Source: Clarkia xantiana subsp. parviflora | Taxonomy: Eukaryota > Streptophyta > Magnoliopsida > Myrtales > Onagraceae | Assembly: GCA_036873135.1 (NCBI GenBank) | Contig: JAPTYO010000010.1 | Coordinates: forward strand, 14,353,134-14,417,133 | Direction of reading: 5' to 3' | DNA: 64,000 bases | Part shown: positions 10,680-21,062 of the stretch, in pieces | Numbering within the stretch: position 1 is the first letter of the stretch | Layout: the number at the start of each line of letters is the position of its first letter | Translations under genes and position numbers: made by a program | Notes under the pieces: model-generated | The model's input: only the letters and a program-made list of their open reading frames with translations | The model's database searches: none | Told to the model about the DNA's origin: nothing

Positions 10680-11091
10680 ATTACTCTCCATTCTGCAGAA
10701 AACCCTAGAAGACACATCAAGGAAACTGTGAAAGACAACAGCTCCATCGGCTTCGTCGCGTCGACTCAACTGTCTTTTGTTGCATCTCTAGGTAATATAA
10801 TTGTTCTATGTTAGGTTACATTTTCAATATCATCATCTAATTGTCAATCGTCTTTGCACTTCATCGATTTTAGGCTACAATTACTGCAGTTGAATAAATC
10901 AAACTGTAATTCTTTTCGGAATTCATGTGTTTGTGTTAATTTTTTGTTAAATAGCTAATACTTCTACGATTCGATGTGTTTCAGATATAATAATGGCTGA
11001 TCTCGGTAAGTTCGACGGTAACAACTTGTCTTTCTTATTGGTTGTGGTTTTTTTTTAAATTGATATGCCTTTACTAAACAAGCAGTTTAAA
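10680..11091 (+). promoter_or_regulatory. Possible 5' leader of the B3-like gene
   Basis: A stretch typical of plant leaders (GAAAACCCTAGAAGACACATC at about 10698) ends at a GT donor near 10792. A small possible exon around 10985-11005 (ATGGCTGATCTCG before GTAAG) is followed by the acceptor at 11085. That small exon is out of phase with the next one, so the ATG at 11092 was preferred as start. Confidence 0.35.
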
Positions 11092-11570
11092 ATGGGACTT
11101 GCAGATGAGCTTCAGATGTTGGATTATTTCCTGTCTCGAACTAATATTTCATTTCGAGTAAGAGTAGATGAGAGCACGAAAACAAAATTAGTAAGTGAAT
11201 TCAACAATTCATCTTTTGCTGTCATGGTACTGGCTCAGTGGATTGGATACTTGTTGTTCGTTTGATGATTCAATTAAATTGTACTTTAACTGAATTAATG
11301 TAGCCTATCCCCAATGGGTTTATCCAAGCTGCACGTCTGGAAAACCGTCGAACGCTCCTTTTAATTGACCGGTCTGAGCTGGTAGCGCCGATGCGGCTTG
11401 CTAAACACTATGTCACTAATGGCGAACCATCGGGTCCAAACCCATGGCAATACAGCATAAGGAATGGGTGGGCAGAATTTTACACCAGAGCTGGACTAAA
11501 GGAATCAGATGAGCTGACTGTTGTGTTTGCTGGTGAAGACATGGTGTTTGTGGCAGTGGAACGTTCCTAA
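11092..11570 (+). CDS. Small B3-fold-like protein, two exons
   Basis: Exons 11092-11190 and 11304-11570 join in phase 0 (donor GTAAGT, acceptor AATGTAG) and encode 121 residues. The order FRVRVDESTKTKLPIPNGFI, LLLIDRSELV, IRNGWAEFYTRAGLKESDEL and TVVFAGEDMVFVAVERS follows the plant B3 DNA-binding fold: the 'IP-x-F' strand, a short Leu-rich strand, the 'GW-x2-F' helix and the 'GD' turn before the last strand. REM-type B3 proteins are the closest idea, and a DNA-binding role is inferred from fold alone. AATAAAATC follows the stop. It lies between the FRS gene and that gene's deleted copy, so capture or co-duplication with that element is possible. Confidence 0.6.
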
Positions 11571-11855
11571 TAAAATCTACGGCGTTAAATGACACAACAT
11601 TGGAGCCCAATGGGCGTGTATTATGACTTTTTTGGGGTTTACAAACTATTAGGGATGTATGTTTCCCAATAAGTACGACTGAATGTTGCAATGGGTGTTC
11701 ATCAAACTTATTTCCTGGTTTTCTTCTTAATGGGGATATATGTGTCCCCTTGTGTGGATGTTTAAAAAATGATTCATAAAAGGCAATAACGACTATAAAA
11801 GAGCCATCGAGGATATTGAATCCAGTAGTAATAATTCAGCAGGAGCACATTATGC

Positions 11856-12196
11856 TTATACATATCTATTAGCTAGAATCTGAATGCAAAGATTGTTAAT
11901 ATAAAAATCATTCAATATTGCAGGAACCATGAATAAAACCATCAGAAGTTTGCCTTGTCTATTAAACTGCTCAGATCGACCAACTTGACACTCCTTTCCT
12001 ATAACGCCTGTATGGCTGTCCCTTTTCCTGTTCTGAATTATCCCGTATATCCATCCCTTGTTTGTTCCAGAACCGGGTGCACGTTCCCAAACGGATACAT
12101 CAAAATCAGCTATCTCAACGGCTTCTGGTGTCTGGTATTTACCAAGCATTAGAGCTCGATAACACTCCTTGATACGCATACCTCGATAAGACTCCT
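11856..12196 (-). other. Unrecognised ORF fragment on the minus strand
   Basis: An open minus-strand frame reads ECYRALMLGKYQTPEAVEIA, then FDVSVWERAPGSGTNKGW, with protein-like composition up to about position 12000. I do not recognise a family. Its upstream end runs directly into the deleted FRS copy, so it could be a captured exon fragment. It has no start or stop that makes a convincing gene. Confidence 0.3.
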
Positions 12197-12200
12197 TCAA

Positions 12201-12421
12201 ACAACTACCTAAACATGATACAGAAGAAATTGACTGGGCAGAATGATGCGGATCCACCGTTAAGCTATATGTCCGGAAAGGAAGCCTACTACCCACTCTT
12301 CAGTTTCCTCCGCTCTTATCGAAATTAACCAACTTGTGATTTCATATACTGCTCAACACACCTGCTGTATCATTCACATTCCCGTTAACCTTGCAGATTA
12401 TTTTACATAACCAAAACGTGT
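12201..12421 (+). pseudogene. Internally deleted copy of the FRS gene
   Basis: Bases 12201-12285 match FRS gene positions 8344-8426 (AATGATGCGGATC, TAAGCTATATGTCCGGAAAG). Then, at GGAAGCC|TACTACCCA, the sequence jumps to positions 10173-10307, including the last codons (LRSYRN stop) and the same 3' flank (TTCATATACTG, CCCGTTAACCTTGCAGATTA). About 1.75 kb is missing inside. Divergence from the parent is a few percent. Confidence 0.88.
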
Positions 12422-12429
12422 CCAACCAA

Positions 12430-13700
12430 TTATCTCCTTCGCTGGAATTTTTATAGTCACTCAACCATAAATTGAATGTAACCTAAACTGATTCAAAAAT
12501 CCTTTTGCACGAAACACAAATGTATGTATCTACACTTTCAAAAACTGTTTCTTGTTAAACAACATTCAATTCATCAGGATTGCATTAAAACAGAATGTAA
12601 TGTTCGAAAATGAATGGCTATGGATGTATTGAACAGCAAATTAACACAATACAACAGTAATAGATGTTCAATTCATCAGTATCACTATCCCCGTATCCAT
12701 ATACAACCAACAACACGTCTCATAAATATCAACAAACAGACAATTGAAGCTTCATACTGCAAGATGAAAACAAGCTTCAGAATGGACTTGTCTGGCCTGT
12801 GAAATGGAGCAACCACATTCAAATCCCTCCTTCGAGAACCGACCGCAGCGCAGCGGAATGATTCAGCAATGGAGGTAGGGAAGGAGGTAAGGGAAGGCGG
12901 GTGAAGAAGGATAAGGGGTAGCTCCGTCGAACTAGACTACAGACCCAAAACATAACGTATAGTAAACGGCAAGTTCAAACGTCTGTTAAAACTTCACATC
13001 CGGTCTGGATAAATCTTCGAACCGTGGTCTAATTCACTTAAGTGATGTGATATGATGTGACAAGAACCACTAAACCGCATTTTTTCACTTTTAAACGAAA
13101 TTACAAGTTTGCCATTAAATACAGGGCTCTGATTGGTAGAAATTAGGCCGCATCAAACAGCGGCCGTTCCATAGTTTACTCCATATTTCTCTCTGTTGAA
13201 TGAGCGTTGCCGAAGAACCGAAGGGTTTAGCAAGAAGTAATGGGGCCCTAATGGGGTATTGCAGCTAAGATTGGGCTGATTTGCCTTTTTTTCATCAAAA
13301 TATCTCTAAAGTCTTAACACAGTCTGTAAATCTTATCACATGGCGAGAAAGATCGAGACAATAAAAATTCTGTAAGCAGTTAGTCTGGTTGAATTTAATA
13401 AGGTATTATTAATTGAGGAAATTTTAAGTTTTCTTTTTTTTTGTTTAAACATAATAAATTTGAAGATTAATATACTATTTAGTCACCCATGTCTGTTGTG
13501 ACCGTAATTAACTAACTTTGCTGTTTACCAAAAAAAAAAAAAAAAACTAACTTTGCTAAAAGTTAAAATAATAACATGGCATCTAAAAATTGGTAGTGTT
13601 GCCACGTGCCACAAGCCCACATGATCCACATATACAATCCCACATGATTTTCCCATAGTCAAAGGCGGCTAGATATTTTTTTAGATTCTTCTCCACTTAT
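12430..13700. other. Spacer upstream of the glycosyltransferase gene
   Basis: No gene or RNA was recognised. A poly-A run lies at about 13530 and a CACGTG-containing stretch (GCCACGTGCC) at about 13602, which could act as a G-box for the downstream gene. No clear TATA box was chosen. Confidence 0.45.
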
Positions 13701-13817
13701 AATTAATAAATAGCTGCTCATGATTTAACTGCTAATTGCAGTATTAAATTAAAAAATTAAATTTATCTTCTTCTACCAGTACTACCATTCTTCTTCGTCT
13801 CTACTGTAGAGCTTCCA

Positions 13818-15260
13818 ATGGAAGATCCACAAACTACTGCAACTACTCATCCTCCCTCTAAGCAGCTCCACATAGTCTTGTTCCCATGGCTAGCCATGGG
13901 CCACCTCATACCCTTCCACCGCCTATCCCAATCCATGGCCGTCAAGGGCCACCGCGTCTCCTTCCTCTCCACCCCAAGAAACCTCCTCCGACTTCCCCAA
14001 ACCCCCTCCTCCATCGCCTCTCTCATCCACCTCGTCCCCCTCTCCTTCCCCGAAATCCCTAACCTCCCTCTCCACGCCGAATCCGCCATGGACGTTCCTT
14101 ATCCTAAGCAGCAGCTCCTCAAAATCGCCTTCGATTCACTCCAACCGCAGGTCACCGCTTTCCTCCAGGCTTCGAAACCAGACTGGATCGTCCTCGATTA
14201 CGCATCGCACTGGCTCCCCGCCGCCGCGACCGCCCTCGGCCTCCGCTCCGCCTACCTCGCCCTATTCACCGCCGCCGCGCTCTCGTTCTTCGGCCCGCCG
14301 GAGGCGCTCACGGGCAGCGGCGCTTACGAAGGGTACCGATCGACGCTCGACGAGTTCACGGTCGTCCCGGACTGGATACCGCCGGAGTTCAGGTCAACGA
14401 TCGTCTACCGGCGCCACGAAATGTCCAAATACATGGAACGGTCGGAGGAGTACACAACGGTGACTCCCGATACGCACCGTTTTGGCGCCTCCATTATAGG
14501 CTGCGACATCGTTGCCATTAGGACACGTGTCGAGTACGAACCGGAGTGGTTGAGCCTGTTGGGCGAACTTTACAGAAAACCGGTTCTTCCGGTCGGGTTC
14601 CTGCCTCCTCCGGTTCAGGACCATGAGGAATGGGTGCACATTAAGGAGTGGCTTGAACAAATGAGCCCCAACTCGGTGGTCTACGTAGCCCTAGGCACTG
14701 AGGCAACCCTGAGCCAAACCGAACTCACCGAGTTAGCCCTCGGGTTAGAGGACTCGATGTTGCCTTTCTTTTGGGTCCTGAGGGATGCACCAGAGTCGGT
14801 TCAGGCCGAGTCAGATAGGCTCCCGACCGGGTTTCTAAAACGGGTAAAGGCCACTGGTAGGGGATTCATACACACAGAGTGGGCCCCGCAATCAAATATC
14901 CTAAGCCACGGTTCGATAGGCGGATTTTTGACTCATTGCGGTTGTAATTCAGTTATAGAGGCTCTAATTGTCGGGCGGGTTCTTATAATGCTTCCGTTAT
15001 TAAATGACCAAGGACTAAATGCTAGACAATTGAGCGCGAAAGGGGTTGGGGTTGAGGTGGCAAGGGACGAGAATGATGGGTCACTGACCCGTGGTGCGGT
15101 GGCCGAGTCACTAAGGTTAGCTATGGTGGACCCGTCGGGTGAGCCATTGAGGGACGCGGCTCGTAGAATCAAAGGGTTGTTTGGGGATAGGGAAGGGAAT
15201 GATCATTGTGTAGACAGGTTTGTTTCTTACATGGAAGACAATACGAAACAAATGCCATAA
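13818..15260 (+). CDS. UDP-glycosyltransferase, UGT91-like, altered PSPG box
   Basis: An intronless ORF of 480 residues is a normal length for plant family 1 glycosyltransferases, which move sugar from a UDP-sugar to small molecules in the cytosol. The N-terminal domain has FPWLAMGHLIPF with the catalytic-type His29, and DWIVLDYASHWLP near residue 130 may supply the partner Asp. The C-terminal PSPG box starts at Trp355 (WAPQSNILSHGSIGGFLTHC) and ends at DQGLNARQL. The overall style (LPFFWVLRD, MLPLLNDQG) resembles the UGT91 group, whose members often add a second sugar to flavonoid or terpenoid glycosides. Two conserved PSPG features are changed: HCGWNS reads HCGCNS (Cys376), and the usual GHP/GVP reads GRV. 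The substrate cannot be read from sequence. Confidence 0.9.
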   Translation: MEDPQTTATTHPPSKQLHIVLFPWLAMGHLIPFHRLSQSMAVKGHRVSFLSTPRNLLRLPQTPSSIASLIHLVPLSFPEIPNLPLHAESAMDVPYPKQQLLKIAFDSLQPQVTAFLQASKPDWIVLDYASHWLPAAATALGLRSAYLALFTAAALSFFGPPEALTGSGAYEGYRSTLDEFTVVPDWIPPEFRSTIVYRRHEMSKYMERSEEYTTVTPDTHRFGASIIGCDIVAIRTRVEYEPEWLSLLGELYRKPVLPVGFLPPPVQDHEEWVHIKEWLEQMSPNSVVYVALGTEATLSQTELTELALGLEDSMLPFFWVLRDAPESVQAESDRLPTGFLKRVKATGRGFIHTEWAPQSNILSHGSIGGFLTHCGCNSVIEALIVGRVLIMLPLLNDQGLNARQLSAKGVGVEVARDENDGSLTRGAVAESLRLAMVDPSGEPLRDAARRIKGLFGDREGNDHCVDRFVSYMEDNTKQMP

Positions 15261-15517
15261 AATTGAAAGATTTTACTATGTTGGAAGTTGGAGATATTCT
15301 AAAATTACATGTGCTATTTATACATTTGTTTTTATTTTAATTTATGCAATTTAAATAAGCATTGTAAATTGTTAAGTAATCAAGTTAATTAGATCATGCA
15401 ACATATGTTACATTTTTGTTATCTATTAAATAGTGTTTTATTACTATTGTACATAATGTGACTTATGATGTAATTAATAGAAGCTATGTAAACTTATTCT
15501 TCATGTATCACTTTAAA

Positions 15518-15705
15518 TAGGGGTGAAACCGGTTCGGTCGGGACGGTTTTTATGCTATTTCGGTCGGGTCCGATTTATTCGGACCGGAATTTTTCAACAA
15601 AAAAAATCCGATCAAAAATTCGTATGAAAAAAATAAACCGTCCATGTGTAGTACGGTTTTTTCAGTTCGGTTTTCGGTTTAAACCGAAAATCCGAACCTA
15701 ATAAA
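15518..15705. mobile_element. hAT-like terminal fragment, GGTTCGG-rich
   Basis: It begins TAGGGGTGAAACCGGTTCGG, a start typical of plant hAT-type non-autonomous elements, followed by repeated CGGTTCGG/CCGAAAA motifs. The matching far end and an 8-bp target duplication were not found, so this may be one end only. Confidence 0.45.
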
Positions 15706-16670
15706 GAATATTTAAAATATCTCCAATCTTGTAGACCACAATAAAGTAACCATTAATCAAATTATGTTGAATAAATGTTAGAACTATGTGGACCTTTCCG
15801 AGAAGTGAGAACCTTACAGGTACAATGTAGTTATTACAGATTCACAGCTCAATCTTAAGTGAAAAAGAAATTAAAAAAAAAAAACAAAAAAAACAAGAGA
15901 CTGGTTATCATGTTGAGGTTAGTTTTATTTTTCTATTTGTGGTGTAATTAGGTTCGGTGGATCTTGTATGAATTAACGTACTTGATGAGCAATTGTAGGG
16001 ACTTTATTTATGTGCTGAATAATTAGGGGTCAATTAATGTAAATCATGTATCTATTGTAGATCATGGATAGAGCTGCAGTCAATGTTGATGTTACTGCAT
16101 TTGGAGCTATAATTGATCTACTACCTTAGATGTTCCTAAAAGTAAGTATTCTTTTTAAACTGTGAATGTCTATTTTTTTTTACCAATTTTTTCTCATTTT
16201 GTATTAATTGACTGGCCACTTCCGAAGTTTCAGGTTCATCTTTCTTGTAGAGTAATATTTAATTTTCCAGATTTTTCTTAACATATATAAATATTGAACA
16301 GCTTTTCTTCTCGTATCTTTCTACTTTTGAGGTTTGTTTTATTGAATTTTATACTCAAAATTTAATGTCTATTTGTGCCCTCTTCAATCCTCGAAATTGT
16401 TATGTATGGCACCTATCTTTTTATATAATTCACTTTGATTATGTGTGTTTCTTTGTTTTCCTTATTTTTCTATGTCACATGTGCCTGCTATCAGCTCATT
16501 GACATTTTCGAGGATTGATTTGTATGCCTTGTTTTTTTTTTTTAATACGTCCCCTCTTCCATTTGCATATTCAACGAAACTGTCTTTTGTTCAATAACAG
16601 TTTGCAGGTGAAGCTTGTTACGGAAACTTTATGTTTATTTAATGTTATGTTGTATAAGTTATAATAAGAT
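15706..16670. other. AT-rich stretch, no gene supported
   Basis: Short exon-like bits exist (for example an ATG at 16064 with about 20 open codons), but there is no coherent gene. It could be the interior of the neighbouring hAT-like element. Confidence 0.4.
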
Positions 16671-16673
16671 TTA

Positions 16674-17243
16674 GGCTCTTTTGCTTGCCGGTATTGCGAT
16701 ATCCTAATACCGGTATTAGTTAATACATTGTTTGTTTACACTTGGTATTGGTATTAACTAATACTTGGTATTATCTAATACTCAATTATAGGAGAAATTT
16801 GGTATTAGATTATATCAACTAAAAGTGATGTACTCATTAATACCAAACTCAAAATTACTTATTTACCCATAACCTTATAAAATATACAACAACTACCCAA
16901 CCTTCGGCTCATAACATCGGCCACCGGCGACCCTCGGCCGGACTCCGGCGACCTCCGGCCATCCCCGGCCGGACTCCGGCGACCCTCGGTTGGACTCCGG
17001 CGACCCTCGGCCGGCCTTCAATTATAATAATAATTAAAACATGAATATATCTTTAGGGATATTTAGGTCTTTTAGTCATTGTATTAGGATATCCTAATAC
17101 AAAGTTCATTCAAACATTGTATTAAGATATCCTAATACATGACACAATCAAACATTGTATTAGCTAAGCATGTATTAGTTAAGCATGTATTAGCTAATAC
17201 CAGTATTAGGATATCGCAATACCGGCAAACAAACGTGTCCTGG
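16674..17243. mobile_element. PIF/Harbinger-type MITE with a GC-rich core
   Basis: The terminal repeats (left CTTGCCGGTATTGCGATATC, right GATATCGCAATACCGGCAAA) are long and near perfect. TTA flanks both sides (16671-16673 and 17244-17246), the expected 3-bp target site. The interior has GGTATTAG repeats and a core at about 16915-17020 made of CCGGCGACCCTCGGCCGGACT-type units. Confidence 0.85.
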
Positions 17244-17263
17244 TTAATAACTAAAAAACTGTC

Positions 17264-18222
17264 CAAGACCGAGTCCGGGACCGGTCCAGGACCGAACCGA
17301 AAAGTCCAGGACCGTATGAGTCTAGGTCCAATGGACCAACCATTTCGGTCCTTAACGGTCCTGGACTTAATTTCGGTCTAGGACCGTTTGGACCGTGGAG
17401 TCCAAATCCGGACCGTTTGGACCGTTAAGATAATAACTACCAAGTTGGCTAGGTGTAGCCAGGAGCTGCTCTGTACTTCTTGTATATAGGTGACTAGGTG
17501 TTGTAGCAGTAGCAGTGCTCGTCTATATATACATATATATATATATAATCTTAAATTTTATAACTATTTTGTACTATTATATTTTCCTTATTTGTAAAAA
17601 AAAAAAAAAAATCTCATTTCTTAGAATTTTATTTTAGTTATTTAATAAAAACTATTACGAATAAAAAAAATTCGGATTTGTTTTTAGATATTTTCTATAA
17701 AATAATTGGATTCTAAGATTTTTTTTTTTTTTCAAAACCGGGAATGAAAATATCAGAATTGCTTAAATAGTCTTAACAATCCTGAACCGATCTTAAAGAA
17801 TATATATTTCACGTTACGTTCAGATTTAGCTAAAAAAATCAGTTTTAATATATTAATATTTAAAAATTATCATGTATTAAAAAAATCAGATTTAATATAT
17901 TAACATTTAAAAAATGTCATATAATAAAAAATTTGAATTTAATATAATAATATTTACAAAATATAATATATTAACAAATTCATATTTAATATCTAAAAAA
18001 AATCCAGATAAAAAACTTGAATTAAAAAGAAAAAAAAAAGGTCTGGACCTAACGGTCCTAACGGACCTGGACCGAAACCAGGACCGTTAAGACCGAGACC
18101 GTTTCAAACGGTCCTGGACCGGTCTAGGACCGAAATGGAAAAGTTCATTCTAAATGGACTTAAACGGTCCTGGACCGGTCCTGGACCGGTCCTGGTCCAG
18201 GACCGGTCCATGCTCACCCCTA
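17264..18222. mobile_element. hAT-like element with GGTCC/GGACC subterminal repeats
   Basis: Both ends are packed with GGTCCTGGACC-type motifs. The right end (TGCTCACCCCTA, 18211-18222) is the inverse of TAGGGGTGAGCA, a common hAT terminus. The left end begins GTCCAAGACCGAG and lacks the matching terminus. The middle is AT-rich with no ORF. Confidence 0.6.
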
Positions 18223-18701
18223 GTTTACCTATGTTAAAATTAGGTGTCTGAAGTTTGAAATGTTAAAATGAACTGTCTCAAGTTTCATTTTTGTTGAAAT
18301 TTGATGTCTCTGCGCGTCTTTTCATCTCCATTCAATTATTTTTATCAACCCACCCACCTACTCATAATTCATCACTCTTTATTTTTCACAAAATCGTCAA
18401 ATTTCACCCAAAACTCGAACATTAAAAAAAAAGTTTCTAGAAGAGTGGTGTGGAGCCATTTTTCAAGGACAACAGAGCGAGATTTACTTGTGTGGATGTT
18501 GCCAACTTCTTAGGTGACGGTCCCGGCAAGATGACGAGAAGGGAGTGTGTATGAAAGCTCGAATTTAACAGACGGTTTCGTCGGAATTGACTTCTCTAAA
18601 GTAATCACACCGAGACACCACATTTTAACAAATTTGAAACTTTGGACACTACAATTTAACATTTGGAATTTCAGACACCTAATTTTAACATATGGTAAAC
18701 T
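18222..18701. mobile_element. Foldback MITE, about 85-bp inverted repeats
   Basis: The left arm (AGTTTACCTATGTTAAAATT, AGGTGTCTGAAGTTTGAAAT) is matched inverted by the right arm (AATTTCAGACACCTAATTTT, AACATATGGTAAACT). The interior includes CTTTTCATCTCC and a short non-coding stretch. It abuts the hAT-like end directly. Confidence 0.8.
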
Positions 18702-18834
18702 TTTGACAGTTTTTTAGTTATTAACCCTAAGATTTATTTATGTAATAAATAAATTGATTGAATTGATGTAATTCTTTAAAATAGATAATAGAATTGTAGT
18801 TGAAAATTGTATATAATAATTTTTTATAATTTAT

Positions 18835-19268
18835 ATTCCATTAAATATTGAATTAAATCCGATGAAAAAACATTTATACCGACGAAATAATTGGTCGGCA
18901 AAACATTTTTGGTTTGGCCCGTACTTCGCCCGTAAGTATTTCCCGACTAATAATTTTTGTCATAAATAGTTTTTTTCTACAAAAAGTTTTACGTCGTGAA
19001 TAGTTTTTACGACGAAAATTGTCGGTAAATTAATAGTGTGTTGACGAAAAATAATTTTACCGACGAAAATGTTATCTTTAAATATATTATTTTTGGCGAT
19101 GATATGTCGTCAGCAGTTTTGGCCGCTAAATACATTATTCGACGCGCATAGGCGATGAATTTTTAGCGACGAAAAAATCTTTTGGCGACCAAAATCAGAT
19201 TTAGCGACGAAAAACGGGGCTTTACCAACAAAATATTTTCGTCGCCTATTCAGGTTTTTTTAGTAGTG
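18835..19268 (+). mobile_element. CACTA (EnSpm) element terminus
   Basis: The right boundary TTTTTTTAGTAGTG at 19255-19268 is the inverse of CACTACTAAAAAAA, the hallmark CACTA end. For about 400 bp before it, short motifs of the type TTTTCGTCG and GCGACGAAAA recur in both orientations, as expected of CACTA subterminal repeats. No opposite end or transposase was found, so it is a truncated or incomplete copy. Confidence 0.7.
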
Positions 19269-19279
19269 CAACCGTCATG

Positions 19280-19600
19280 TTACTAATCACTGTCCCATAT
19301 TTAAAATGTTGATATTCGGTGTCTGAACTATTAGATTTGTTACTTTTCACTTTTTTCAACTGATTTTGACATTAACATTAAAATTGATTAAAATTGATGT
19401 TATAAACAACAAAAAGTAAAAAATAAAAAATATCGTATTTTCCACTTTTTCAAAGTATCAAATTTGTTGCTCACGGTTTAGGTTTATTTGATACTTAAAA
19501 ACTAAATTTTTCCGTCAATTTTAAATTTATAAAAATCAACAGATCTGATAATTGAGATATCAAATATCAACATTTTAAATTTGGGACATCAATTAGTTAC
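19280..19600. mobile_element. MITE, copy 1 of a two-copy family in this window
   Basis: Inverted ends read GTTACTAATCACTGTCCCA (19280) and, from the right, GTAACTAATTGATGTCCCA. Inside are TTGATATT, ATTTGTTGCTCACGG and TTTATTTGATACTTAAAAAC, shared with the element at 40654-40907. There is no ORF. Confidence 0.8.
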
Positions 19601-19890
19601 AAACGTATAATAGGAGACTGTTTTTAAGTTCTTTAACCCTATTAAATATCAAATTTTCCATACCAAACAAGTTTACAAATAGATAATTATTATTAAACTT
19701 AAAATAACAAAGTCATGAGCTAGGTAGCTAGGGAAATGCATTATTGATGTTGACATTGACCTTAAAGCGTGTCCCGGAAGGAAACAACTTAATACTTCAT
19801 TCTCTTCCTCGATGTCTTGTCCAAAACATGTATAAAAAACAGGCTCCAAGTATATCCTCATCCATACACACAGAACAACACAAATACTAG

Positions 19891-19900
19891 CTATATATAG
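19891..19900 (+). promoter_or_regulatory. TATA box of the small ORF
   Basis: CTATATATAG lies 40-49 bp upstream of the ATG at 19940. Confidence 0.5.
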
Positions 19901-19939
19901 TTTCTCAAACACTAGTGTTCTTTCTTATATATCACAGAA

Positions 19940-20224
19940 ATGGCTTCAAAGGCAAATAACAGATCAGTTAAGCAGCTAGAAAAAGGCATCTTCATCTTTG
20001 CCCTAGCCGGCCTACTCACGGGCGCCATTATCCGCTACAGAGAGTTATGTCTTGAAAATATGATGAGAAATGTAAACGACGGAGTCGTTAACTTGAGCAT
20101 CAAGTTTCTACATTTCTTGGTCTCCAAGTGCATGGAGTTCAGAGTTGTGTCGTCGACTTCATCATCTCTTCCATCCTCCTACCTTTTCTGGGTTTCTTTA
20201 ACTAGATCAGTCTCTGCCCATTGA
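19940..20224 (+). CDS. Small uncharacterised protein with one hydrophobic segment
   Basis: A 94-residue ORF starts in a good context (CACAGAAATGGCT) with a TATA box just upstream. The N-terminus is basic (KANNRSVKQLEKG) and precedes a hydrophobic stretch, IFIFALAGLLTGAII, followed by RYRE, so a single membrane anchor is plausible. The C-terminal half is Ser-rich. I recognise no family. It could instead be a non-coding transcript or the first exon of a longer gene. Confidence 0.45.
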   Translation: MASKANNRSVKQLEKGIFIFALAGLLTGAIIRYRELCLENMMRNVNDGVVNLSIKFLHFLVSKCMEFRVVSSTSSSLPSSYLFWVSLTRSVSAH

Positions 20225-21062
20225 ATCCAACTCCCTCCCTATAAGTCTATCAACAAATTGAGTCCAATCAATTAATTAGTATTATTATTGTATCATAATC
20301 ATATGATGTAATTTGTTCTTCATTCATGAAAAATAATAATTACAATGTTGATCCATTCAAAGACTCAATCTTTTTTCATGCGAGTGTTCTTTTATTTTAA
20401 TTTTTTAAGAATTTCTGTACTAGCTGAAATTTAGAATTAGTTTAGTGAACTTTGAGAAAATTTGCACTGCGTTAGTCGAATTCTGATGACAGATGCATAT
20501 ATCTGTCGTCATTTAACACCAAATTAGTCAGAACTAATTGCAACTTTATATAAATTTTATTTAAAAAAAAAAAGATCAATAACAAATGGCTTATATTATA
20601 TACGACCAAAAAAATTTAGCAAGTAGGTAATTAACTCTTAATAAATGCCATCTCCATAACTACAACACCTAAAGTTGGTGAAATTTTCAGAATAAGACAC
20701 AACCAAACCAATAGGTCAACTTTTAAGGTAAAACACAATTCATCAGCTGAAAACTAGTTAGTTCTTCAATTAGCTGCTTACCTCTATCACTTAACCCCTT
20801 ACATAAAATAAAACTAGAGCTATTACATAATAGGAAACAATAAATATGAACCTATAATATAATAGATTGCAAATGTATTTTATAATTAAATATTCTATCA
20901 ATAATATTAAATAGCATATATATATAATACAAATTGAATCTATAATATATTATATAAATATATCCATAACACAATTGATTAAGAATTGTTATTAAGCATA
21001 AGATGATTCAGACATGTTTGGCATCCTACAACACTCTCCCAATGCCAATAATACTAATAATA
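20225..21062. other. AT-rich spacer, no gene seen
   Basis: A poly-A-rich 3' flank of the small ORF is followed by AT repeats at about 20880-20960. No gene, RNA or clear element boundary was found. Confidence 0.5.

Noticed and set aside
15518..18222. A single hAT element bounded by TAGGGGTGA and TCACCCCTA
   Set aside because: The flanking 8-mers do not match (ACTTTAAA versus GTTTACCT), and a complete TTA-flanked PIF-type element plus unlike subterminal motifs argue for two separate hAT-like relics.
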